A stretch of 64,000 bases of DNA from Kappaphycus alvarezii (Eukaryota; Rhodophyta; Florideophyceae; Gigartinales; Solieriaceae), in contig NADL03000511.1 in the NCBI GenBank assembly GCA_002205965.3, positions 290,237 to 354,236 of the forward strand. The letters are read 5' to 3'. Shown here in pieces: positions 10,697-19,640 of the stretch. The notes under the pieces were generated by a model. That model did no database searches. It saw nothing but the letters and a program-made list of their open reading frames with translations, and was not told where the DNA came from. Both the position numbers and the translations under genes were made by a program. Within the stretch, counting starts at the first letter, position 1; the number at the start of each line of letters is the position of its first letter.

Positions 10697-11030
10697 GTTT
10701 ATTTTTCAATAAAATTGTTTTCATGGTTCTTGATAAAATATTGTCGTGCTATCTTAAATTAGCGAGTGGAGACTATTTGTTAAAATACTTTTGCTGTGTT
10801 AGGCCAACAGTCTGAATTTCTTGCCATTGCAATGGTTTGAGTTTAGGCCTCTATTGATATAAAAAGCTTTTAAATTTCCTGCTCTGTTAAGTCAGGACAC
10901 TCATATTCAGGGTTGGTGCTATCCTAAAATCATGCACTGTAGTACTGTAGTACTATAATACATTCAGTCTCAATTAGTAAGACATGTCTTGCATCGGTGG
11001 GAGTTGTTTGCGTGAGGAAGTGAACGTATG
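10697..11030 (+). other. AT-rich spacer with TAGTACTG repeats
   Basis: No gene. At about 10936-10960 there is a small GTAGTACTGTAGTACTATAA cluster. The same GTACTG/CAGTAC words recur inside the adjoining gypsy-1 LTR. Confidence 0.4.
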
Positions 11031-11254
11031 TGTGGCATACAGAAGTTTGCTGTATGACCAGTATAGTACTGTGCCCCGTACAGTACTGCTCAGCCCTTGA
11101 TTCTGAGAGATGCGCCTGGAAACTTCGAGACTCATCTCCAATGGAGCATACGTAGTACAGTACTGCAGGGCCGTATCATGTCGAGTTGGTGGAACAAAAG
11201 GAGAGGTTCCGCTTGGCCCAGGAAGGGAAAGTAAAGCAAGACACAAGCATAACA
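11031..11254 (+). repeat. gypsy-1 5' LTR
   Basis: Starts TGTGGCATAC, ends AAGCATAACA. It matches 18099-18325 throughout, with substitutions and small indels. It contains AGTACTGTG and CGTACAGTACT as an inverted pair near 11065-11089, and the block CCGTATCATGTCGAG near 11171 that is unchanged in the 3' copy. Confidence 0.85.
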
Positions 11255-11271
11255 TGGTACCGCATCCAAGG
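11255..11271 (+). other. gypsy-1 primer-binding site
   Basis: TGGTACCGCATCCAAGG follows the LTR directly and starts with TGG, as expected for pairing with a tRNA 3' CCA end. I cannot say which tRNA. Confidence 0.55.
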
Positions 11272-11283
11272 CTGGCGAATACG

Positions 11284-12187
11284 ATGAACAATATTGGTAA
11301 GCCCAACGTTTCCTTCGATGGATCCCCTTCATCCGACGTTTCAAGTTTACTTTTCTCGTATGTGTTTATGCGCGGCAGTAGCGGTGAATAAAAGGCACTG
11401 CAGATCATGTGTCATCTGGAGGGGGCAGGAGTTGAACGATACTATGAGGCGTTCGCACGGGAGGGATTGATGACGTAAGAGGCGAAGGATTACGCAGTCG
11501 CTAAGGCCAAGCTCCTCAGGGAGCCATAGAATACACTGAAACTGGAAGAAGAATTGCAGAAGGCCATCAGCGATAGTTTAGACCCAAGGGAGGTATCCGG
11601 CTCTCTGGCGCAGTTGGATTCTCTTTACGGAATTGTTGGTTTAAATGACACAGAATCGTTCGGAATTCTTCGCAAAGCTGTAACCGAGCACAAGTAAATG
11701 GCCCAGTTAGTTATGCACTGTGCGCCAAGCGATTAAAAGGGTCTTAAGAATGCCATAGAAGATTTCGTAATTGGACATAAGGCCTTCTTTGCCGATCAGG
11801 AACAAGCTTCCACCGCACCATTGGTCTCAAAGAAGATATTGGAGAGGCCAGACCAGTGCAGAGGAGGGCATGAACAGCTGAAGGACAAGGATGACCAGCT
11901 AGCTGGACAGTTTGCGGAGTTGTCCTCTTCTTGAGGAAGCAGTTTGAGAAGGGAGGACCTGTCGCTTCGGTTGATGAAGACTTCAGTTGCAGTTTTTATT
12001 GGAAAAGGGGGCACCGTGCTACTCAGTGCCCACAGAACACCCAAAGGCACATTCAATTCTCCATCTGCCGAAGGAAAGGCCACTCGAAGGCGACTTCTTG
12101 GTCCAAGGATCAGCACAGTGGAGACAGACTGGTTGGAATCGCCGGGGCAAGCGCTGACTCCGGAAGGGAACTTCGGATGAAAAAAAT
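11284..12187 (+). pseudogene. gypsy-1 gag
   Basis: From the ATG at 11284 one frame reads MNNIGKPNVSFDG, then FSYVFMRG, a TAA where gypsy-3 has a Glu codon, KALQIMCHLEGAGVERYYEAF, and on through VSGSLAQLDSLYGIVG to about 11935, with five or more stops. A frame change then leads into the nucleocapsid: CSFYWKRGHRATQC (an intact C-x2-C-x4-H-x4-C has Y for the second C) and a second knuckle SICRRKGHSKATSW, also damaged. The order capsid, coiled region, two knuckles is that of gypsy-3 gag (54590-55600). The reading is cut at about 12190 by the LTR-like insertion. Confidence 0.8.
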
Positions 12188-12195
12188 GAAGGAAA

Positions 12196-12593
12196 GAACG
12201 AGAGAGAGGGAGCGAGGGAGCAAGACAGAGAGTGAGAGAGAGAGCAGTGAGCAACAGAGAGAGAGAGAAGGGTAGAAATAGTGACTGACCGAGAAGGAGA
12301 GATTAGAGAGGGGAAGGTGGTGAGGAACTTTACTCAGGTAGAAGATGGAGAGGTACCGGGATTTATATAGACTTCACGGCGAGTGGACTGATGCTTTCTG
12401 TTGATCGAAGGAAGTTTACAGAAGAAATGTAGACGAAGGTGAGTGTCTAACCCTAAACTTGCTTTAGCTGATCTAAAGTAGATCAGATCAAGCTTACAGC
12501 TCTGTACAGTGCATAAACATAACGGACAAGTTCTAGGTTGAACGGTAAAGTACATTAATAACTGTAAGCATCTTTGCGAGTTGTCAGCTGTCA
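12196..12593 (-). repeat. LTR-like insertion nested in gypsy-1 gag
   Basis: A 398-bp sequence flanked by perfect 5-bp repeats GGAAA (12191-12195 and 12594-12598). It starts with about 90 bp of GA-rich sequence and ends GAGTTGTCAGCTGTCA. A copy of similar length and order lies at 30105-30507. In minus orientation it starts TGACAGCTGACAA and contains TATATAAATCC followed by CTGAGTAAAG, a module shared with the gypsy-3 and gypsy-4 LTRs. Most likely a solo LTR of a related gypsy family; its far end lacks the canonical CA. Confidence 0.65.
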
Positions 12594-12776
12594 GGAAAAA
12601 GCGACTAAGTGAAATTAAACTAACAAAAAATGAAGATGAAGAGCCACTGGACGTCGTCTGGGAGGCAAGGAACACCGATATTGTCGCAGAGGCTAAGACG
12701 AATGCCGAGGGCCAGGCACTTCCGAAACAGAGGAACGAAAACGTCATGGATATTGACGCATTGATCGAGAAGAATT
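12594..12776 (+). pseudogene. gypsy-1 gag 3' segment after the nested insertion
   Basis: The open frame after the insertion reads RKKRLSEIKLTKNEDEEP and on to NENVMDIDALIEKN, acid-rich and typical of the gag-pol linker. It continues the gag piece ending near 12187. Confidence 0.6.
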
Positions 12777-12886
12777 GAGTAGCCCCTCTGCTAACGGTGG
12801 TACCGGTGACCGGAAAGAAGAAAAATAGGAAAAGGAGAACGTAGAAAGTGTCCGGAGGGCTCCAAGAACACGTCGGAAAATAAGAC

Positions 12887-13671
12887 GTGATCGCGGAGCT
12901 AGCAACCGCTTCTTCAGGCGTAAAGTTCGGCCAGTTGCTTCGCGAGGATGCAGAAGAAGCGAGGAAAAAACTTAAGTCGTTGATTCAGAAGAACGTTTCG
13001 GTGACGCAAGCCGATTACCGGAGCACGGCCGGAGAGCCGCGTAGGTTGAAGGGAGTTGTCGTGAAGATATACGGCACAGATACCTATGCGTTATTGGATA
13101 CTGGAGCCCTGCCTAACTTGATGTCATGGGACTTTTTCCAGAAGTTACTGCTTTCGCCAGCTGCTACGAACCGCCAGGTTACAGTTTCTGATGGGACAGT
13201 TTCCCATATTTTCGGTTGTGTGGAGAAAGTTCCGGTCTCGTACGGAACGATTGTGACTCCCCTCTACTTCTTAGTGGCTCGAAACGCCCCATTCGATGAA
13301 ATTGTCGGATGCCCTCTTTAGAGTATCCGCAGGCCAATGTAGAGTACAAGCTACAAAAGGTCACACTCGGCGTCGGGGGAAAAGAAGCTCTCCTGCCGCT
13401 GCCTAGAGAATCTCCAGTGATTGACAGAATTCACACTGATAGCGACGACTTCACGTCACCAGGAGAGACGGAGAGTGAGAAATTCGCCTCTTCCTCCTCC
13501 TATGAGCCCGGTAGCAGTAAGGATGGATCTGATAGCGAGCAGGAAATAGCATTAGCAATTATAAACAAGGAACCGTACGTTCCACTAACAGAGGAACAGA
13601 ATAGTTCTGTAGAGAGCGAGGAAGCGGTTAGTGTCGTGATTCTCGCTTCTAAGATGAGACATCTTGAGTAG
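12887..13671 (+). pseudogene. gypsy-1 aspartic protease and linker
   Basis: The open frame from 12887 contains ASSGVKFGQLLREDAEEA, equivalent to APTGITFGQLLRGDAEDA of gypsy-3, then the protease: YALLDTGALPNLMSW with catalytic D-T-G-A intact, VTVSDGTVSHIFG, and FDEIVGCPL (I-x-G second motif) ending in a TAG at 13319. The neighbouring frame then stays open to 13671 with an acid/serine-rich linker (TESEKFASSSSYEPGSSKDG). The protease would process Gag-Pol. Confidence 0.85.
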
Positions 13672-14406
13672 AAGAAACATGAAGCCCTGGTGAAGGCACT
13701 CAAAGATATTGACGTCATCGTGTGGGATATTCAAGACCTTAAACACTATGATTTGCGCGCTGTGCACTCGTAAGAGCTGGCTAACGAGACCTCTATACAT
13801 TCGAGGTCCGGCCGGATGGCGCGGAGACATAATGCTGTATTCAAGAAGGAAGTAGACGAGCTACTTCAGGCTTCATCCTTCCCAGTGGTCATTGCGACCG
13901 AAAAAGATGGAAAAATTCGCTTTTGCGTTGACTATCTTCAGCTAAATAGAGTTATGAAGCCTGATCGATGGCCTCAGCCAAAGATCGAGGAACCTTTTGA
14001 TGAAATTGCAGATGCCAAAGTCTTCATGACGATTGGATTTTATACAGGCTATTGGCAGGTACGGATGTCCGAAGAATTTATGGAAATGACAACATTTGTA
14101 TGACGTTACGAGACATAAAAGTTCGTATTGATGCTCTTTGGACTCATGAACGCCCCTTCGACGTTCCCGAAGAGGATGAATGGTGTTTCGCAGGGATTAC
14201 CCTTCACAATGGTGTACGTAGAAGATGTATTCACATTCTCAAAGAACATGAAAGGACACATCTGTCATTGCGAGCAGTTTTTCTGGAGGATTCAGGAGGC
14301 AATTCTTAAAGTCAAAAAGACTAATTGCAGCTTTGGTCACTCGATTAAGTTTCTTGGACACGTTGTAAATCAAACAGGAATTAAGGTTGACACGGGCAAG
14401 ATTTAG
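13672..14406 (+). pseudogene. gypsy-1 reverse transcriptase
   Basis: RT pieces in order: FPVVIATEKDGKIRFCVDYLQ, then KVFMTIGFYTGYWQVRMS (motif A, where the usual Asp is Gly), then after a frame change MLFGLMNAPSTFPKRM and FTMVYVEDVFTFSKN. The catalytic YxDD box is YVED, its first Asp replaced. The end, IKFLGHVVNQTGIKVD, is the normal gypsy RT/connection sequence. Two of three catalytic acids are lost, so the copy is dead. Confidence 0.87.
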
Positions 14407-15000
14407 GATAAAGTTGAAGCCCCTCTTCCAATAATGTAACGGAGTTGAGGAGCTTTCTTGGACTGGAAGGCTACCACCGGGGCTTTGTTAAGAACTTCGC
14501 GGAAAGCTCTGCGGTGTTGTATGCTTCTACGTCGGTTAAGAGTGATTTCGAGTAGACTGAAGGTATACAAGAGGCTTTCGAGGAACTTAAGAATAAGCTT
14601 ACCCTGGACTTTGATACACCTTTTATAGTCGACACAGATGCTTCTTCCGTCGTGCTTTGAGTCGATCCAGCACAGAAGAAAAAAGATGGTAGGGTTCATC
14701 CGGTTCAGTACGCTTTAACAACCCTGACGGAACAGGAACGACGTTGCTACACCTGCAAACGCGAGGCTCTCGCGTTGGTATTTGCATCGAAGAAGTTTCG
14801 ATTGTATCTGCTCTCGGAAAAGCCATTTTTCGTTTAATCATACCATCAAGCGCTACAGACTGCTTTTAAAAAGAAGGAAATTCACTGAAGACTATCGCGA
14901 GGGTTGGATTTGATGGCTAAATACAAGTTCGAGGTGAATAGTCGCCCGGGTTCTGGTAACACTACCAGAATCAGGGCAACAATACCTATACAGGAAACCC
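14407..15000 (+). pseudogene. gypsy-1 RNase H, heavily decayed
   Basis: In shifting frames one can read ELRSFLGLEGYHRGFVKNF, then LTLDFDTPFIVDTDASS with the first RNase H Asp, VHPVQYALTTLTEQ and CYTCKREALALVFASKKF with the Glu, as in gypsy RNases H. No continuous ORF remains. Confidence 0.7.
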
Positions 15001-15221
15001 CTACGCGTTTTAGAGAAAGAAGAATATGTTACTGAGGGACTTGTCAGCACGATTTGCTGGTCCGGTTTTAAAGTTGGATGGATCGGAACAGCAGTTGTTG
15101 GACGTGGCTAGGTTCTTAGGCGGTGAATAGGTACAGGAGACAGGCCCGGGGAAGAAGACCATGCTTCGGCGGTACGCATAGAAGTTTATATGCATAGAAG
15201 TTTATACTGTGGAACGAAACT

Positions 15222-16293
15222 TTGTTCCGCCGTGAGAAGGATGGACTGCGGGTCGCGCCGCCCCTTGGACAAAGTGCTGAAATCTTGACTACATTACACG
15301 ATGATATATGCCACTGGGACGTGGGATCAAAAAGAAAGTTTGTAGGGGAGAGGTTTTGGTGGCCAAGGGTTTATCGCGATGTGACGGACAACGTCAAAGC
15401 GTGCCAAGGTTTCCAGCACGCTGGACGACTACTGACGTATCACATGAAACTCAGGGCGCCTATTACGGTTTTTTTTGAGACTTTCTCGATCGGCTTCGCG
15501 GGATCCTTCAAGAAATCAAAGACCGGGCAGAGATTTGGTCTAACTGCTGTGGAACACATGCCGCATTGGCCAAAAGCATGGGCCACAAAGGATGTTACGT
15601 CGAATAATGTCATCGGATTCGTGGAGCAGGAGATAATAATGACTTTCGCGCCACTAAGAAGGATAATTTCGGACAACGCTACAGCCTTCATGGAAGCTTC
15701 CGTCCAAGAGTTCATGGGGAGGCACGGGATAGATTGGAAAGCTGTACTACCTTGGCGAGTAGAAGAATCGAGAGAATGGTGGGGAGCATAAAGCAAGCTA
15801 CCAAAAGGTCCGTGGTAAGTGAGCGGAGGCATTAACAAGAGTTTTGTATGGTTACCACAGGCGGAAAGACGGCAGAATATCTTCACCGTCTCGTCTGATG
15901 CACTGGGTGAATCCGAGGATGCTTGCTAGCGATGCTATGGCCTTGATCAGGGAGGTTTAACCCCATCACCGCCGCATAGAGGTGTTAAGTGATTCGGGCA
16001 GGCGCGTGAAGAAGATAGAACATTCATGAGGACAAAAGAGGACCACGAGAAAAGCTGAAACTTTCGCAGTTGGGGAATACTTCCTGGTTGCTCACGGAGC
16101 AGAATTCAATAAGAAAAGAGGTTAGCCAGCCTTTGAGTCTTTCTATTACGGGCCTTGTAAGGTCATTCAGGCCGATTACCCACGCTATAAGATCGTTTTA
16201 TCCAATTGCAAGATCACCCGTAAGGCTATTCATGCGAGGAGACTAGTGCGTTATCGAAAGGCGAAAAATAATTTAATTGGATTAAAGAAAATG
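15222..16293 (+). pseudogene. gypsy-1 integrase
   Basis: Open to 15791, then decayed. Zinc part: TLHDDICHWD and CQGFQ (second Cys is Phe). Catalytic core: FETFSIGFAGSF, where the first catalytic Asp is Gly; RIISDNATAF with the second Asp present; and a garbled VEESREWWG where the third motif should be. The C-terminal part from about 16070 reads VGEYFLVAHGAEFNKKRG, YYGPCKVIQADYPRYKI and KAIHARRLVRYRK. It aligns with KAMQQAVKWPAFQT and AIHARRLVPYHQR of gypsy-3, where the extra duplicated domain follows. No such domain is visible here. Confidence 0.85.
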
Positions 16294-17334
16294 TAGGATG
16301 GTTTTAAATCGACGGTAGAGACTAGATGCAGCGCAATGAAGATGCCAATGAAAGAATGCAGGACGGAACTACGAGAAATTGCGAGCTCTGTGTAACTAAT
16401 GAGGGCCCTGCAGAGGCATTGGACCTTGCCATCGCTTCGCGCTTTCGCTTAGTTCGCGTGTCACTCCGAAGATGGCGAGGCAGCTTGGACGAATGCCTGC
16501 AGAGCAGCACCAGCTTTTGGAATTCCTGAACCGAGATAAATTCGGAGGTCTTAAAGACGCAGGAATGTAGGAAAGCTAAGGAAAATTCAAGGACAAAAGC
16601 CTTGGCAGGATCTATGGTGCGAGAGGTGGCGAGGTTAGCGGGGACGCAATGGTTCACTCCGTCTGTTCCGGTAACAGTCAGGAGATATACCTCAGGGTGT
16701 AAACCAGATAAGTCCTAGGTTGGTAGATCGAGAGGGAGAGCGCGTTGCAGCAAGAAGTCCCTTGGTGCCAAATGCTTCTGGGCGTCTCTGAGATGTCGGA
16801 CGCATCCACCACTAGAGAGGTCCCGTTTGTTCCTGGCGACCGTCTCCTTGAAATAACAGAACTACTTAACCGCTTCCGCGTGATTACCGAGCTCATGTAG
16901 ACCGTTTGCAATGTTAAAGTCTATGCAAAAATCAGTGCAATCGATGAAAGGCACAGGGTCCAAGGGAATGGCACGGTGAGTGAGCGGGTTCGTGAGGGGA
17001 GCGCGCGACCGGTCGAGACGAGGACGAGTTTCTGGCCGGGGTTTTTCTTGCACCACGCATGAATGTACAGGATGGAAGTAAGACGATAGCCACAGACCTT
17101 AAACTGGTTCTCTTCAATAGTATTCTCTCCTTTATTGTCATACTAAGACAAGGATAGCGTGTACAAGAGGATTGGGTGACTTTCACCCGTTTAGTTGTCT
17201 GTGGCCATGTACAATTCAGTGGCGCTGCACCACTAGACGTTTTGAAGACACCAAGCTCCGTCGAAGACGACCCGGTAATCGTTTCTGTCATTGAAGGATT
17301 CCGTTAACCCCAGTCGGTAAGTCTTTTTGCAGTT
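16294..17334 (+). other. gypsy-1 post-integrase region, no recognised product
   Basis: Short open frames on both strands, for example plus-strand MARQLGRMPAEQHQLLEFLN near 16470 and a 120-residue minus frame at 16932-17291. None is recognised and none matches the duplicated domain of gypsy-3. Confidence 0.4.
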
Positions 17335-17628
17335 TCAGTCGGAAAGACGACGAGCAAAGTGAGGGGTATGACTTCCAAGAAGGGTGATGCATTCATCTTC
17401 ATTGACGATGATCGGATTTGCTAAGCGCATTGTATAAACCTTGAAAGGGAGTGGGGACCCAGTCCGGTACAGTATCTTGTCGACATCGCACCCAGCTAAC
17501 CGCTTCGTGCCAAGCCTTGTCAGTGATGAAATCAACGTCATCGGGGTTCTCGCCGCCTTGGTGGGTATGACAGCGAAAGGTGCTTTGCCGCCCGTTCTCT
17601 TAGCTGCAGTTTGTCGAGTTTTAGCCAT
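17335..17628 (-). CDS. Antisense ORF with a histone H3-tail-like N-terminus
   Basis: A 97-residue ORF opposite to gypsy-1. It starts MAKTRQTAAKRTGGKAP and continues with TKAARTP at residues 23-29. Against the canonical H3 N-terminus this is a gapless match of 18 in the first 29 residues (13 in the first 17). The residue at H3 K4 is Arg, K9 and K14 are kept, S10 is Arg, K23 is kept and K27 is Thr. After residue 30 I see no H3 globular fold. An overlapping frame is open for about 45 codons with protein-like composition (DDVDFITDKAWHEAV), so a frameshift may separate the tail from its original partner. It could be a captured host fragment, a histone-mimic protein or a decayed gene. Expression is unknown. 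Confidence 0.55.
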   Translation of the reverse strand: MAKTRQTAAKRTGGKAPFAVIPTKAARTPMTLISSLTRLGTKRLAGCDVDKILYRTGSPLPFKVYTMRLANPIIVNEDECITLLGSHTPHFARRLSD

Positions 17629-17759
17629 GGATGCCGGCTAAGACGACTCGTGCGGGTCAAGTTCCGTTCCAGGGGCAGCAGCACTCACCCCAAGAACTGA
17701 TCACTTGTTTCCCTTGCAGCAGACTACACTGCACAAAGGCGCCTCGCTGGGGTCACTCG

Positions 17760-18088
17760 CGCACGTTCGAGCACCTATGCTGTTACCACGGAGTCCGGAG
17801 TAGACAAGGAGAAAAGGCAGACAGAGTGGAAGGCGAAGTGCAGGTCGAGGGCAGTACTACAGGTGATGTTACCAGCAGGCGGGGAATGGTACAGTAGGCA
17901 AAAGGTTCGGTGCAGGTGGAGTTCGTCACTATAGACGAGGTGGAGTGGACATCGGGACCGAATGTTGACAGGGTTAGCTTAGGATACGGCCGGGAAGGTG
18001 GGGTTCTCGGCGGGGGAAGAAGGGGACAGAGGTTTGTCACGACAGAAAATTTGCCCTCTTGCACCTCCGGGGCCGGCGGCGTACTCTG
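17760..18088 (+). other. Plus-strand acidic/glycine-rich frame before the polypurine tract
   Basis: A plus frame is open in two parts (VRSRQGEKADRVEGEVQVEG, one TAG near 17896, then VEFVTIDEVEWTSGPNVD and LGYGREGGVLGGGRRG). It may be the end of an element-encoded protein; no family recognised. Confidence 0.35.
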
Positions 18089-18098
18089 AGCGGGGGGG
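18089..18098 (+). other. gypsy-1 polypurine tract
   Basis: AGCGGGGGGG directly before the 3' LTR. Confidence 0.7.
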
Positions 18099-18325
18099 TG
18101 TGGGATACAGAAGCTTACTGCATGACCTGTAAAGTACTGTGCACCGTACAGGACTGCTCAGCCCTAGATTCTGATATATGCGTCTGGAAAGTTCCAGACG
18201 CATCTCCCATGTAGCATAGTACACTACATGTACTTCAGGGCCGTATCATGTCGAGTAAGTGGAAAAAAAGGAGAAGTTCCGCTTGGCCCAGGAAGGGAAA
18301 CAAAAAGCAAGTCACAGGCATAACA
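18099..18325 (+). repeat. gypsy-1 3' LTR
   Basis: Starts TGTGGGATAC, ends GGCATAACA. It is homologous to 11031-11254 along its length, with many substitutions, so the insertion is old. Confidence 0.85.
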
Positions 18326-18578
18326 GTCCGAAAGTTTTGATCGACGACCTTGAACATGTAGCGGAGGGACGGAAGGAAAATCCGTACGAGTTCTAAGGCA
18401 TGAAAGTTTGCGGGGAGTATTCAGATATCAAATATGTAGGCAGGCGGCGAGTGACGACCATTTGCGCCTGCATCACGTGGAGGCTAAACACAAAGCAAGT
18501 AAAGAAATCGCGAAGTTCTTGCTTAGGAGAGGAAACAGGACGGGAAGCAGCGGATAATGCGAGGCGTGGGGAAAAAAT

Positions 18579-18830
18579 TTATACCTCGTCGCCCAAGGTG
18601 CCATAGATATCAATCCCGAAAGGTAAAAGGAGGATATCATGCTGGTGGCAGTAATCGCCGTAATGACGATGTTTTTCGTGTCCTGCGAGTGTTGCGACAG
18701 CGCCTGCGGTAGCTTTACTTGGCGATATGTGACAGCGAGCAGAACGAGGAGCAATGGTAATGTATACGGTAATATCACTGGTAGTATTACTGATGTTAGG
18801 ACCATAAGCACCCAGAATGTAGATGTCCAT
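18579..18830 (-). pseudogene. Non-LTR endonuclease fragment, minus strand
   Basis: 83 residues: MDIYILGAYGPN, SDITVYITIAP, GHEKHRHYGDYC, then ILLLPFGIDIYGTLGDE. This lines up segment by segment with the 57-kb copy (IDLYIPAAYGLD, ALDVTVAHP, ERAKHTHYSLVC, IRLLPVGIDVFGALGAD). It ends where the frame breaks just downstream. It is a 5'-truncated non-LTR remnant beyond the gypsy-1 3' LTR. Confidence 0.75.
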
Positions 18831-18836
18831 TCATAA

Positions 18837-19640
18837 TGGACGGGACTCCGAATGAGTAGAAGAATTGGGATCTTGGGCGGGAAGCGTATATAAGACGAGT
18901 AGCAGAGACGTAAAGGAAAATGAAAAGCGAAAGAAATTATTAAAAGAATATTTTGAATTCAGTTTTTTCGTTCTGAAAAACCTTCATCAGTTAATTTCAA
19001 ATCTAATAAAAAAAATTAAACAATGAATGACATTTGGAGGTTATCAGCACACTTGCGTTTGAATCCACGGACCGTTCTGTGTTGATATTGCTGCTTCTGC
19101 GGTTGATGTTGTTGTAGTTGATTTTTTTTGGCTACTGATGGCGAAATTTTCTTGGCTGTTATTAATGATGATTTGAACTTTCTAGCTACATGCTCTACTT
19201 CTATGGCCTTTCCTTATTCTCTAATTTCAAACTTTGGGCTTTCTTTGTGAGGTTTATTGACTCTTCCGGCTGTTTGATTCGACACAAAGCAGTTATCAAT
19301 ATAAAGAAAAGGCCCTGTGAGGGAAACTATATAGGTGATAGGGCTACTGTGCGCATCTTCTAGAGCTAAGTTTGTACCTATGTAGGAAGGGCTGCCTGGA
19401 CGTATCTGGTACGAGTTCTTGCGGTAAAATATATCGGCAGTACTGTTCGTTGCACTTTATCTGCTGCATTGTTTGCTTCCACAAACTGCGTGGAAAGAGT
19501 CAGTTGGACCGGAAGTTTTGAATAAATTAAAAAGGGCCCAATTATTTCCCTAGTACTGTTATTCTCCTCATATGAGGAAGAAACAATCATTTGGACCATT
19601 TTAGACTAATCTTGTAGGTCAATTTCCGCTCATTTGTTGA
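18837..19640 (+). other. AT-rich stretch, no gene seen
   Basis: Low-information AT-rich DNA with poly-A and poly-T runs. The minus ORF at 19378-19599 (73 residues) is not recognisable. Confidence 0.4.

Larger units (their letters stand above)
11031..18325 (+). mobile_element. Ty3/gypsy retrotransposon, gypsy-1 (decayed)
   Basis: About 7.3 kb bounded by related LTRs (11031-11254 and 18099-18325), with primer site, gag, protease, RT, RNase H and integrase in gypsy order, then a 1.8-kb post-integrase region. There are many in-frame stops. The flanking 5-mers (GTATG and GTCCG) do not match well. Proteins are related to those of gypsy-3 but clearly of another family. A 398-bp LTR-like sequence has inserted into gag, and an antisense ORF with an H3-like start lies at 17335-17628. 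Confidence 0.88.

Noticed and set aside
16460-16660. A copy of the duplicated D1/D2 domain in gypsy-1
   Set aside because: None of the IC-x-CF, RV-x-FSF or PYP-x-x-EPY marks can be found in any frame of 16.3-18.1 kb.
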